Of a stretch of DNA of 64,000 nt, positions 50,277 through 59,299 are shown in pieces. Position numbers and translations under genes: made by a program. This stretch comes from Streptomyces pseudovenezuelae (GTDB taxonomy: Bacteria > Actinomycetota > Actinomycetes > Streptomycetales > Streptomycetaceae): the NCBI RefSeq assembly GCF_029892565.1, contig NZ_JARXVH010000013.1, positions 62,001-126,000 of the forward strand, given 5' to 3'. Within the stretch, counting starts at the first letter, position 1, and every line of letters starts with the position of its first letter. The notes below the pieces were generated by a model. The model did not search any database and had not been told where the DNA came from. It worked only from the letters and a program-made list of their open reading frames with translations.

Positions 50277-51065
50277 ATGTCAGGAACGGCGTCCCCCAGC
50301 TACCGCGAGCGCAACTCCACCGCCGATCGGGCGCTGGACATCCTGACCATGTTCGACGACAGGCATCTCGTCGTCTCCGGCACTGCGGTGGCGGAGCGGC
50401 TCGGCGTCGCGCGGTCCACTGCGTACCGCTATCTGCAGAGCCTGGTGGCCGGGCGCTTCCTCGAGGAGGCTCCCGGCGGCGGGTTCCGGCTCGGCCTGCG
50501 GGTCCTGGAGATCGCACGACTGGCGCGCCGCAGCTACGGCCTGTCCGAGGTTGCCCTGCCGTCGATGCAGGAACTCGCGGAGGAGGTGCGCGAGACCGTC
50601 CTGCTCACCCGCCGTGCCGGGGACCTGGTCGTGTGCGTCGACCTCGCCGAGAGCGGAACCCGCGCGGTGCGGATCTCCTACGAACGCGGCAGCACCCTGC
50701 CGCTCAACGCCGGCGCCTCCGCCTTGGTCCTGCTCGCCTGGAGGCCCGAGGACGAAGCCCGCCGGCTGCTGGAGACGGCGGAACTGCGCCGCTTCACCCC
50801 GGCCACCCTCACCGACGTCGACGCCCTGATGGAGCGCCTCGCCCGGATCCGCCGCCTCGGCTACTCGGTCACCCGCGGCGAACTCGACCCCGATGTCGTG
50901 GGCATCGCCGCCCCCATCACAGCCCCGGACGGCCAGGTCACCGCGGCGGTGAGCGTGGCAGCCCTCGCCTCCCGCGCCTACCCGGAGGCGGAGGCGGAGT
51001 TCGCCCAGAAGGTCCGGGCCACGGCGAGCGAGATCAGCGAACGCCTGGCCCTCACCACAGACTGA
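50277..51065 (+). CDS. IclR-family regulator of the aromatic operon
   Basis: 262-aa regulator. The N-terminal winged HTH (about 10-75) shows TADRALDILTMFDD, VAERLGVARSTAYRYLQSLV; the C-terminal IclR effector domain (about 85-255) shows MQELAEEVRETVLLTRR, LPLNAGASALVLLAW and VVGIAAPITAPDGQVTAAVS. The ATG at 50277 lies 8 bp after a -10-like TACAGT (50264-50269), so the mRNA may be leaderless. A separate promoter would then uncouple it from the FAH gene 55 bp upstream. Aromatic acids are usual ligands in the family, which fits the catabolic genes here. Confidence 0.92.
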   Translation: MSGTASPSYRERNSTADRALDILTMFDDRHLVVSGTAVAERLGVARSTAYRYLQSLVAGRFLEEAPGGGFRLGLRVLEIARLARRSYGLSEVALPSMQELAEEVRETVLLTRRAGDLVVCVDLAESGTRAVRISYERGSTLPLNAGASALVLLAWRPEDEARRLLETAELRRFTPATLTDVDALMERLARIRRLGYSVTRGELDPDVVGIAAPITAPDGQVTAAVSVAALASRAYPEAEAEFAQKVRATASEISERLALTTD

Positions 51066-51266
51066 CGCCCTTGCCGCTCCAGCACCACAGGGGTCGACAC
51101 GACCGCACGCCGTACCCGCACCGGGCCACCACAGCGGGAGTTCCACGACATGCTCGGCCTCCTCGCCGACCGGACCTGGCAGGCCCGGGCCGTTCCCCTG
51201 ACCGGCCGACCGGGCCGGGACAGACAGGTGATGACCAGGTCATTGCTGAAACGGGAGGATGTGCCG

Positions 51267-52592
51267 GTGAGCGGTGAAACGAGTGCCTTGACGAGCGAGT
51301 GGCTACTACGGTTGCGGCCGGACGGCGGCCCGGACCGGTCCGCCGTGGTCTCCTCCCCCGCGACGGTCGCGCAGGCCGAGGCCGACCTGGGCCCCGGTCC
51401 TGTGGCCTGGGCGGTGGAGACAGCGGCCGGGGCCAGCGCGAGACACACGCGGCAGGCAGCCGAAGCGGACGTCAGTCCGTCTCGCCTGCGTTCGGCACGC
51501 CGATCGGCTGAGGCATGCTGCATCGCGCTCCTGCGGGGGCTGCTGCACGACACCCCACCCGACGACATCGAGGTCCCGCCCGAGGCCGTCGAGGGCAACC
51601 GCGACCTGGTCCACCGGGGTGTGGCGCTGGACCGTGTCCTGCGGGGCGTGTGGACCTCGCAGGTACACACGTACGAAAGGCTTCTGTCCGCTCTCCGGCA
51701 CCTGGTCGAGCCGGACCGGTGGGCGGACGAGAGCGAACGGGTCACTCGGCTGTCCTTCGCCTACTCCGAGGAGCTGACCGCGCTTTTCACCGCGCAGTAC
51801 GCGGCGGAGCAGGAACGCTGGGCCAGCAGCGCCATGGCCGCCCGCCGGCAGCTTGCCGACGACCTCCTCGCCGGCCGCCGCGCCACCCCGGCGACGGTAA
51901 AACGAACTCTCGGCATCGACCTCGACCACCACCACGTGGCCGCCATCCTCTGGTCGGACCCGCCCGAGCCGGACGACGAGAGCCCCGCAACATCGCTGCA
52001 CCAGCTCGCCGTCGACCTCATCGGCGCCACGGGGGCCACCAACTCCGTGCTGCTTCCCACCGGAACGTTCGAACTGTGGGCATGGGCCAGTTGGCCTGAC
52101 CAACCGCCGGAGGACCTCGCTTCGTTGGTAGAAGCGGAGCTGAAGACGAAGATCGCGCGCTCACCGGCCGGGATGTACATCGCCCTGGGGCCGTCCGCCC
52201 CGGGCGGCGAGGGCTTCCGCAACAGCCACCTGGCCGCCCGGGAAACCGAGCGTGTCGCGCAGGCCCTCGGTGATCCTGGTGTGTACGCATACGCCGACAT
52301 CGCTGTGCTGTCGCTGCTGACTGCCGTGCCCGAGCACGCGGAACGCTACATGCGGGAGGTTCTGGGACCTCTGGGCGAGGCTGGAGACAAGGCGGCCGAG
52401 CTCCGTAAGACCCTGCGCCTTTACCTTGCCCACGGTCGCAGTCGCGGCCTCGCAGCCGAGGAGCTGTTCGTCGCGCCCAACACCGTCGCCTACCGCGTCA
52501 AACGCGCCGAGCAGCTCCTGGGCCGCCCCCTGCCGAAGGACCATCTGCCGCTGCGCCTGGCACTGGAGATCAGCCGGGTCATCGCCCCTTGA
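51267..52592 (+). CDS. PucR/CdaR-type helix-turn-helix regulator (copy 2)
   Basis: 441-aa paralogue of the regulator at 26601, with the same domain plan: helical N-terminus containing SALTSEWLLRLRPDGG, AEADLGPGPVAWAVETAAG, a middle domain, and a C-terminal HTH_30 (LRKTLRLYLAHGRSRGLAAE, LFVAPNTVAYRVKRAEQLLG). GTG 51267 is favoured by GGGAGGA seven bases upstream. It is convergent with CCO3, whose end is 130 bp away, as copy 1 is convergent with CCO2. It is expected to activate the CCO3 gene or the aromatic genes in response to an aromatic signal. Confidence 0.92.
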   Translation: MSGETSALTSEWLLRLRPDGGPDRSAVVSSPATVAQAEADLGPGPVAWAVETAAGASARHTRQAAEADVSPSRLRSARRSAEACCIALLRGLLHDTPPDDIEVPPEAVEGNRDLVHRGVALDRVLRGVWTSQVHTYERLLSALRHLVEPDRWADESERVTRLSFAYSEELTALFTAQYAAEQERWASSAMAARRQLADDLLAGRRATPATVKRTLGIDLDHHHVAAILWSDPPEPDDESPATSLHQLAVDLIGATGATNSVLLPTGTFELWAWASWPDQPPEDLASLVEAELKTKIARSPAGMYIALGPSAPGGEGFRNSHLAARETERVAQALGDPGVYAYADIAVLSLLTAVPEHAERYMREVLGPLGEAGDKAAELRKTLRLYLAHGRSRGLAAEELFVAPNTVAYRVKRAEQLLGRPLPKDHLPLRLALEISRVIAP

Positions 52593-52721
52593 AGACACCA
52601 GCCGCATCCCGTGCAAGGGGCGCGCGCTTTTCGCAGTTTTCTGGGGGCGCGGGGCGACTGAACGCGGAACCCGAGCCCCTCGCCGTCGTCCCGCGCCTCA
52701 GCCGAGCTCTCCCGCGGCGGC

Positions 52722-54248
52722 TCAGTCCGCGTCGCGCAGGGTGGCGATGCTCTTGTCGAGGACGGCCTGGTCGGCCCAGCTTCCGTGGAAGCCGAGCGGA
52801 ACGCGGACGGGCAGCTTGACCCGGGCCAGCGGCCGGGTCACGAGGTCGGACGCCTCGTGGATCAGCAGCTCGCTCAGGCCTGTGTCACGGTTCCACCACA
52901 CGGACAACAGGTATCCGTCGTCCTCGGCGCGCGCGTCGCGCCGGGGGACGAACACCGGCTCGCTGGGGCTGGTGAGCGGGTCCGGTCCTTCCAGGACGAC
53001 GGTGGAGTCCTTGAGGTAGTCGTGGCGGGCCAGACCGTCGGTCATGGTGTCCGTCGCCAGGTCGCGGGTGGTGGCGAAGTAGCCGTACCGGTGCTGCTTG
53101 CCCACGTAGTCATCGTTGATCTTCGGGAACTCCCCGGCGATCCCGCTGATCCGCCGGTCGCCGACCTTTCCGGTCGCCGTGTCAATCCGCCACTGCCACG
53201 AGTAGCCCGGGGGGAACCACTCGTGCGAGCTGAGCGGGGTGCGGCGGTCGGCGGGGGTGCCGAGGCGGGAGATCCGGCTCAGGTCGATGACCACCTCGTC
53301 ACCGATCTCGTAGGCGTTGTAGAAGTGCGTGGGCGCGAACATGCCGCCCGCCTCGTACCACTTCACCTCGTGCGTACGGCGGTCCATGAGCACGATCTGC
53401 GTGCCGTGCGGCAGTGCCGACTCGTCCCAGACCACTCCGGGGCGGCCCTGCGCTGCCAGGTCGAGGCGGAACATGTTGGGTGCGACGAAGAAGATCGCGT
53501 AGTTCTCGCTGACGGCGAAGTCGTGCATGAGGACCGGGATGCCGACGTCGATGACGTGGGAGTCGATGATGTTGCCGGTCTTCGCGTCGGCGCGATACCA
53601 GGTGATGATGGGGCCGGTGGCGGCGAAGAAGAGCATGTCGCCGGTGGCCGGGTCCATCTTGAAGTGGGCGGTGCACAGGATGTCGACGCCGCCGTGGAAG
53701 TCGTAGGAGCCGTAGGTCTCCAGGGTCTGGGGGTGCATCGCCGTCGGCAGGGCCCCCTCGAAGTAGACCAGCAGGTGGTCGTCGAAGATGCCGGCGTTGG
53801 TCTGGGGGTTGTTCTTGCCACGCGGGGCGCCCTTCGGCAGCCGGCCGGCCGTACCGCCGTTGACGAAACTGCCGTAGACGGCCTCGCCCTGCTCGACCTC
53901 GAACTTCATCGAGTCGGTCGCCACCCAGCTGGTGCGGTAGGCCGCCTTGCCGTCGCGCAGGTAAAGCCCCGCGATCATGGCGTCGCCGTCCCACCAGTGG
54001 TAGCGCTCCATGTTGCGCGGCTGGAATCGGGGGTTGGAGGAGGTGCGGAACATGGCGCCCGCGAGGTCCTCCGGAATGACGCCCTCCACCGGGAGGTCGT
54101 AGCCGCTGCTCTCCTGCGTCCACGGGGCGAAGGGGCCCCGCAGGAACTTGTTGTCCGTCGGCCAGTCCTGGTCGGGGCTCACAGGCTGGGCCTGCGACGA
54201 GATGTTCATCGGTGTGGTCGTGACGACCGGGACGGGTGGATTGGTCAT
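52722..54248 (-). CDS. Carotenoid/lignostilbene cleavage oxygenase (CCO3)
   Basis: 508-aa intact paralogue of the interrupted CCO2; the N-terminal halves share long runs such as DWPTDNKFLRGPF, NPRFQPRN, RYHWWDGDAM, DFHGGVDILCTAHF and VLMHDFAVSENYAIFF. The last iron ligand is in LGFHGSWADQA. A Pro/Thr/Ser-rich 20-residue leader precedes the propeller. ATG 54248 has GAAAGG nine bases upstream; an in-frame ATG lies at 54263. The enzyme should cleave a double bond in an apocarotenoid, stilbene or phenylpropene with molecular oxygen. The aldehyde dehydrogenase and ring-cleavage genes nearby favour an aromatic substrate, which is inference. Confidence 0.94.
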   Translation of the reverse strand: MTNPPVPVVTTTPMNISSQAQPVSPDQDWPTDNKFLRGPFAPWTQESSGYDLPVEGVIPEDLAGAMFRTSSNPRFQPRNMERYHWWDGDAMIAGLYLRDGKAAYRTSWVATDSMKFEVEQGEAVYGSFVNGGTAGRLPKGAPRGKNNPQTNAGIFDDHLLVYFEGALPTAMHPQTLETYGSYDFHGGVDILCTAHFKMDPATGDMLFFAATGPIITWYRADAKTGNIIDSHVIDVGIPVLMHDFAVSENYAIFFVAPNMFRLDLAAQGRPGVVWDESALPHGTQIVLMDRRTHEVKWYEAGGMFAPTHFYNAYEIGDEVVIDLSRISRLGTPADRRTPLSSHEWFPPGYSWQWRIDTATGKVGDRRISGIAGEFPKINDDYVGKQHRYGYFATTRDLATDTMTDGLARHDYLKDSTVVLEGPDPLTSPSEPVFVPRRDARAEDDGYLLSVWWNRDTGLSELLIHEASDLVTRPLARVKLPVRVPLGFHGSWADQAVLDKSIATLRDAD

Positions 54249-54540
54249 CGGGATGCCTTTCACGTATGCAGCTCAGAGGCACGGTCCTGGGGAGGCCCAG
54301 AGGAAGGGGGCAGCAGGACTTGGCGGAGTGCGTCGGGCGTCCTGGGCCGGCAGCGGCTCCGCCACGGGGTGGCCGCCTCTCGTGCCCGGTGAGATCATCT
54401 TGCGCCGCCGCCCACCTGAAGTCTTCGGCGCCGGACAACAGAGTCACGGCTTCCCCTTGGCGCCGCGACGCAACAAGGGCACAGTCGCCGTGGGCGGGGT
54501 GCGACTTGCGCCGCGCGGCTAGCAGCGGGTCCGCGCAGCC

Positions 54541-55287
54541 TCACATCCGGGATCTCAGCACGTCGACCTCACAGCCCGGCGCGAACGGGTCGAAGCCGTG
54601 CTCGCTCAGCCAGCGAACGACCAGCAGGCTTCGCAGCGACCACCACGCGCGGATCACGTCGAGGTCGACGGCGGTGCCATAGCCGGCGACGACGTCGTCG
54701 AGGTGCTCCTCGTGTCCGAGCGTGAAGGTGGCGAGGTCGTACAGGGCATCACCCTGGCCCGCCTCGGACCAGTCGATGATGCCGGTGACCTCGTCGCCGT
54801 CGACGAAGACGTGCGCGATCTGCAGGTCGCCGTGCGTGAACGCCGGAGTCCACGGCCGGAGCGCGGCCTCGGCGACCTGGCGGTTGCGGGAGACCAGGTC
54901 GGCGGGCAGAAGGCCGTTCGTCACGAGCCGCTCGCACTCCTCGTCGAGATCCGCCGTCAGCGCGACGATGCTCCGGCCGGCCCCGCCAGGCCGGGGCGGC
55001 AGGGGCGCGTCGTGCAACTTCCGGATGGCGGCACCCGCCGCGGCCCACGCCGCCGGCGACCCGGTCGACGGCCCGCCGAGGAGCCCAAGCGTCGTCCCCG
55101 GGAGCGCGGCGATCGCGAGCACGTGCGGCTTGTGCCACAGGACCTCCGGGGTCGGGACCGGCACCAGGGCCATCGCATCGACCTCGACGTCGATGCGCGC
55201 CTGATCGGCGTCCACCTTCAAGAACACATCGCCGACGCGCAGGGTCGCACGCTCGGAATGGGCGACGACAACTCTGACCTCATCCAT
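54541..55287 (-). CDS. APH-family phosphotransferase-like protein
   Basis: 248-aa protein of the aminoglycoside phosphotransferase fold. The catalytic loop is THGDLQIAHVFVD, with the catalytic Asp but His where the usual Asn stands, followed by the metal-binding IIDWSEAGQGDALYDLA. An N-lobe Lys lies in DVFLKVD. It ends with LRSRM. Similar proteins phosphorylate antibiotics, choline or other alcohols, and many have no known substrate. The 292 bp before it (54249-54540) contain the CCO3 promoter region but no gene I can call. Resistance should not be assumed from the fold. Confidence 0.85.
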   Translation of the reverse strand: MDEVRVVVAHSERATLRVGDVFLKVDADQARIDVEVDAMALVPVPTPEVLWHKPHVLAIAALPGTTLGLLGGPSTGSPAAWAAAGAAIRKLHDAPLPPRPGGAGRSIVALTADLDEECERLVTNGLLPADLVSRNRQVAEAALRPWTPAFTHGDLQIAHVFVDGDEVTGIIDWSEAGQGDALYDLATFTLGHEEHLDDVVAGYGTAVDLDVIRAWWSLRSLLVVRWLSEHGFDPFAPGCEVDVLRSRM

Positions 55288-55436
55288 GGGCGACCACTAT
55301 CCCGGCGATGATCGCCGACGTCGCCGGGTTTATCGCGTGCGATTGGGCGGCTGAGCGCGTCCTGCTAACTAGCGGCCTCGTGCACGACACCGACCGCTGA
55401 CCAGGTCAAGCCCACCACTGTTGCTAGGAGTCCAAG

Positions 55437-55720
55437 TCATCCGCGCACGAGGTGCTCAGCCAGATCGGGGCGCTGCTCACGCAGGTACGCGCGAGCCTTG
55501 AGGGCATGAGCCGCCTGTGAGGCGGTCTTGATTCGCTCGACGTCCTCCAGCAGGGGACGACGTTCGCCTTCGTCCCTGGGGCCCGGTATCCCAGCACGAA
55601 CACAGCCTCGGCAGTCCCCGTGGCGTTCCCCACGAACGCTTGGGACCAGCGCGCCAGTTCGACCACTCGCCCCAGGCCAGGAGAGCAACCCCGGCCATCA
55701 CCGCTCACGCACTTGCCGCA
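55437..55720 (-). pseudogene. Degraded short reading frame, no function recognised
   Basis: The minus strand reads WGEWSNWRAG in one frame and, after a shift, RPLLEDVERIKTASQAAHAL with KARAYLREQRPDLAEHLVRG before the stop at 55437. The second part has a protein-like helical composition, but the frame breaks upstream. I see nothing else in the gap 55288-55842. Confidence 0.3.
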
Positions 55721-55842
55721 TGCGGTGACTCCAGGGCGCCTCGGTTTCTTGACGGCGAAGGCCGCGGCCACCGAGGGGCGGCCTCGAACTCCGTCTCTGC
55801 ACCTACGTTCCCGCGCCCGCGCATTCTCCCTGCCAGGTCAGA

Positions 55843-56739
55843 TCATGCCGTCACTGATTCGGCGTGATGGACGTGCGCGGCGATGCGGGAGGCGAGTTCG
55901 GGCCACAGTTCGTGCGGAAGGTTGTGTCCCATTCCCTCCAGGATCACCAGTTCGGCATTCGGCACGGCGGCGGCCGTGGCGCGACCGCCACTGACGTCGC
56001 ACACGAGGTCGGCGGCGCCGTGCACGACCAGCGTGGGCACCCGCAGGGCGTGCAGTCGCTCGGTGCGATCCCCCGTCGCCACGACCGCGAGGCCCTGGCG
56101 TTGCAGGCCGAGGACGTCGTAGCCCCGGTCGAAGACCCGTCCGGCCCGTTCGGTCGCCGCGGGCGCGTCGAAGACGAAGCCCGGCGACGCGGAGAGCCGT
56201 AGGGCACGTACCTGCCACACGACGAAAGCCTCCCGGTCCTGCGGCGGTGCTCCCAGTTCGGCGAAGACCGAGAAGTCGGCCTCACCCACGCCGGGTTCAC
56301 CGGTCGTGGACATCATCGACGTCAGCGAGCGGACCCGCTCCGGGTGTTCGATCGCGATCATCTGGGCGATCATCCCGCCCATCGAGGAGCCGACGACGTG
56401 GACGCCGGTGAGACCGAGCGCGTCGAGCAGGCCGACGGAGTCTGCCGCCAGGTCTGCCAGCGTGTACGACGCCGTCGAGAGGTCTCCGGCGAGAGCCGCC
56501 TGGAAATCCGGTACGGGTGCGTCGTGGAAGTGCGTCGACCGGCCGGCGTCGCGGTTGTCGAACCGGATCACCTGAACGCCCCGCTCCACCAGCGCCTGGC
56601 AGAACCCCTCCGGCCAGTTGATCATCTGTGCGCCGGCTCCCGTGACCAGCAGGACCGGCGGTGCGCCGGGGTCACCGAACCGTTCGTAGGCGATCTCGAT
56701 CCCGGCCGGGCCGACGTTCCGTGCTGTCAGGTCTCGCAT
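55843..56739 (-). CDS. Alpha/beta hydrolase (RdmC/aclacinomycin-methylesterase-like)
   Basis: 298-aa serine hydrolase. The oxyanion region LLVTGAGAQMINWPEGFCQA, the nucleophile elbow VVGSSMGGMIAQMIAIEHPE (Ser), the Asp strand TLVVHGAADLVCD and the catalytic His in LEGMGHNLPHELW define the fold. FDNRDAGRSTHF is a familiar motif in this subgroup. ATG 56739 (MRDLTARNV) begins the conserved domain; an upstream extension lacks a ribosome site. Function may be ester hydrolysis of a small molecule; no partner gene is adjacent. Confidence 0.9.
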   Translation of the reverse strand: MRDLTARNVGPAGIEIAYERFGDPGAPPVLLVTGAGAQMINWPEGFCQALVERGVQVIRFDNRDAGRSTHFHDAPVPDFQAALAGDLSTASYTLADLAADSVGLLDALGLTGVHVVGSSMGGMIAQMIAIEHPERVRSLTSMMSTTGEPGVGEADFSVFAELGAPPQDREAFVVWQVRALRLSASPGFVFDAPAATERAGRVFDRGYDVLGLQRQGLAVVATGDRTERLHALRVPTLVVHGAADLVCDVSGGRATAAAVPNAELVILEGMGHNLPHELWPELASRIAAHVHHAESVTA

Positions 56740-56974
56740 GGCCGAGACGGTAGCCACGGCAAGCGCGCGAAAGAACGAACCACGGTCTGACGTTTTTCGC
56801 CCATACCCCAAGTTACGGTGGAAATGGCCGAGAAGAAGTCACCAGCAGACCACCGATACCCCCTCTTCTTCCGAGGCAATCTCCGCCTTCAGGCGCGGAG
56901 GGAGTCCGATCCTGAGCCCTGCGGAGCGGAGTTCCGCGGCATCGCTTCAGATCGCTCTACGACGACAGCCGCGC

Positions 56975-57290
56975 TCACTCCGGCCGCTTCTGCTTCCCGA
57001 TGCGGTCCTTGACCACCCGGCGCGGCGGACCGCCGCAGCTTCCGGCCAGGTAGGAGCAGGACCAGAACCGGCCGTGCTTGATCGCCCGGTTCGCTCGGCC
57101 GGTGAACTCCTGCCGCGACCGGCGCGAGGACACACCTTGAGGGAGTTGACCGGATTCGACCCGGCAGCCCTCAGCGGGTAGTGCACGAGCAGGTGCAGGT
57201 AGTCTTCTTCGCCGTTGAACTCGATCAGGTCGATCTCGAAGTCCTCGCAGACCATCCGCATGATCTCCGCCGGTCCATGGAGCATGACGA
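56975..57290 (-). pseudogene. Remnant of an IS200/IS605-family TnpA transposase
   Basis: The minus strand reads AEIMRMVCEDFEIDLIEFNG, EEDYLHLLVHYP (Y1 transposase H-x-H-like region), then NSLK, and after a frameshift SSRRSRQEFTGRANRAIKHG with RFWSCSYLAGSCGGPPRRVV and a stop at 56975. These are consecutive TnpA motifs, with N-terminal residues missing and a frame break near 57135. It is inactive. Confidence 0.8.
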
Positions 57291-57309
57291 AGAGGTCATG
57301 CTCCCCTTC

Positions 57310-57483
57310 TGGACCGATCCTTCACCGCGTCACTGGATCGTCGATTCACCGAAGACCTGGAGCACCGCGAGCCTCTCAAGCCGGGCCGCTGGAAGCGGTG
57401 CTCCGTCTTCCAGCGTGACAAAGAGGTGGGGTCGCGCCGAACCGCCGTTTCCTGTGACCCCCGCCCAGTTCATGCCGACCTGA
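57310..57483 (+). pseudogene. Possible 3' fragment of a phospholipase D/cardiolipin synthase-like gene
   Basis: The plus strand reads LDRSFTASLDRRFTEDLEHR followed by EPLKPGRWKRCSVFQRDKEV and a stop at 57481. This resembles the C-terminal tail of PLD-type proteins. No start or HKD motif is present. It abuts the TnpA remnant and is probably a deletion scar. Confidence 0.35.
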
Positions 57484-57638
57484 GCATGGCCCAGACGCAT
57501 GAGCTCTCAGGAAGGGGGCACCGGGAAAGGGCACGACAGAGTCCAACGGTCCGGGATCCCCCGGGCAGAAAGGGTGCTGCGCGCCTGACGAGATGCGGGG
57601 CCCGCGCGCACCGAAGAGACGCGTAGATCGGAATCGAC

Positions 57639-57794
57639 ATGATTGTCCTCGGCCTCATCCTGCTCGTCGTCGGGCTGCTCGTCGGCCTCTCGCTGCTGAC
57701 CACGATCGGCGGAGTACTCATCGTGGTCGGTGCGATCCTGTGGATACTCGGCTCGACCGGACGCGCGGTCGGCGGACGCAAGCACTTCTTCTAG
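57639..57794 (+). CDS. DUF6131-family small hydrophobic protein
   Basis: 51-aa membrane peptide missed by length cut-offs. It has two hydrophobic segments (MIVLGLILLVVGLLVGLSLL and IGGVLIVVGAILWILGS) and a basic C-terminus (GGRKHFF), the layout of DUF6131 proteins that are common in Streptomyces. The ATG at 57639 follows GAATCGA, a weak ribosome site. Function unknown. The stretch 57795-58005 before the next gene has no feature that I recognise. Confidence 0.75.
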   Translation: MIVLGLILLVVGLLVGLSLLTTIGGVLIVVGAILWILGSTGRAVGGRKHFF

Positions 57795-58005
57795 AGGCAG
57801 CGGTAACCCGCCTTCTGGAGGCAGCGGCGGCTCACCGGCGATCGTCTGAGATCTCCGGCCACCGAGAGCCCCCTGCAGTGGCGGTGGCCGCAGCACGATC
57901 GAGCGCCATCGATCGAGCGCGGCCACCGCCACTGACGAGCTGCCCCTGACCGCAATCGCCGACACCGCGCAGGGTTCCGGGCGAGCGGCAAAGGGCCGGG
58001 CGGCA

Positions 58006-58920
58006 TCAGCGCATCAGCGAGCCGCGTACCGTCAGGCCGTAGTTGGCGCGCAGTCGGCGCAGTTCCCACAGGCCCACCGCGGTGACCGACAGCGGGCCTC
58101 CGAGGAGGAAGACGATGCGCACGCCGGCCGGCACATCCGCGTAGGAGCCGGTGAACAGGTTGACCAGTGCCATCTCCCACACCAGGGTCATCGTCAGCAG
58201 CGGCGGCACGGTCTCGTGGATGTCCACGGTACGGAAGACGTGGAGCAGGGACAGCCCCATGCCGTAGATGATGAACGGCAGGACCCACACGAGAATCGAC
58301 ACCGTGATCAGCCAGGTGATCACGGACATCACCGGATTGACGGCCAGCTTGCCGTCGGCGAGACCGGTGAGGATAGCGGCGGGGAACACGGCTACACCGC
58401 CGATGATCGCCAGCACGGCGCCGAACGGCTTCGCCGCGCGCCGCAGCAACTGCTGCCGGGCCGGGGGACGCGCCAGCGCGACGAGCACCCCGATGACGAC
58501 CGGGAACGTCACCGAGAGAACCAGGATGCTGATCCAGGAGTCGTTGAGCCGTTCGCTCGCGGCATCGCCCGCGGAGTCGACCAGCTTGTAGGAGTACGTC
58601 ACCCAGAGCACCGCGCCCAGACCCACGTACGTCCGGATCTTCTGGATCCGGGCGACCACCTCGTCCTCCACCCGATCCGGGCGCGAGGGTCTGAACACCT
58701 TGCGCGCGATGGCGATCGGACCGGCGGCACGCCACATTCGGCGGAACACTCCGACGCGGAGTGGCACCGGCTGCGGAAACCCCGGCGGGTAGGGGTAGGG
58801 AGGCGGCGGATAGCCGCCCTGGTGAGGTGGGACGTTGTACGGATACGGCTGCGGCGGCACAGGCTGACCCTGTGGGTAGTGCGGCGGCTGCGGCGGCCCT
58901 TGCGGATTCCAGGCACTCAT
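58006..58920 (-). CDS. Proline-rich N-terminus membrane protein, unknown function
   Basis: 304-aa protein. The first 55 residues are a Pro/Tyr/Gln/Gly-rich cytoplasmic tail (PQGPPQPPHYPQGQPV type). About seven hydrophobic segments follow between about 95 and 290 (YVGLGAVLWVTYSY, ISILVLSVTFPVVIGVLVAL, FGAVLAIIGGVAVFPAAIL, VITWLITVSILVWVLPFIIYG). ATG 58920 has GGGGGAGAG upstream. No family was recognised. It is not in an obvious operon. Proline-rich tails on actinobacterial membrane proteins often bind partner proteins, but nothing more can be inferred. Confidence 0.82.
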   Translation of the reverse strand: MSAWNPQGPPQPPHYPQGQPVPPQPYPYNVPPHQGGYPPPPYPYPPGFPQPVPLRVGVFRRMWRAAGPIAIARKVFRPSRPDRVEDEVVARIQKIRTYVGLGAVLWVTYSYKLVDSAGDAASERLNDSWISILVLSVTFPVVIGVLVALARPPARQQLLRRAAKPFGAVLAIIGGVAVFPAAILTGLADGKLAVNPVMSVITWLITVSILVWVLPFIIYGMGLSLLHVFRTVDIHETVPPLLTMTLVWEMALVNLFTGSYADVPAGVRIVFLLGGPLSVTAVGLWELRRLRANYGLTVRGSLMR

Positions 58921-59299
58921 CTCTGACTCTCCCCCGACACGACTGTGTGGAACGGACACGCAGCCGCAGTGTATTGGGTGCAGGCGCACTGCTTGAGGCT
59001 CCCGTCTGCCGCCGCCTGTAGTCGCCGGGGGGCTCGGCGGCCCGCATGCGTCCGTCGCTCAGGCGCCGCGTTCCTCTCGACTGGCTACGGTCCTCATCCC
59101 CGCCGACCTGCGGAGCAGGTAGCGGTCCGCGGACATGACCAGCAGGTCGCTGCCTGGGAAGAACGTCGGCCACGCAAGTACTTCGGCATCGGCGGGATCG
59201 GAGGGTCGCCTGCCGGGAAGTTATGGCGCAGCACCGGTCTCCTGCCAGGCCGGAGCTGCCAGGCTTCAGCCGCGACACCGTCAGGAGTGTGCAAGGTCT
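58921..59299. other. Gap between divergent genes, possible relic
   Basis: No complete gene is visible. On the minus strand a short frame ending near 59070 reads DPADAEVLAWPTFFPGSDLL then VMSADRYLLRRSAGMRTVAS, which looks protein-like but is closed by a stop just upstream. It may be the end of a decayed gene. The promoters of the two flanking genes must lie here. Confidence 0.3.

Noticed and set aside
54541..55287. Aminoglycoside resistance gene
   Set aside because: Fold only; no resistance-specific motifs and a changed catalytic loop residue.
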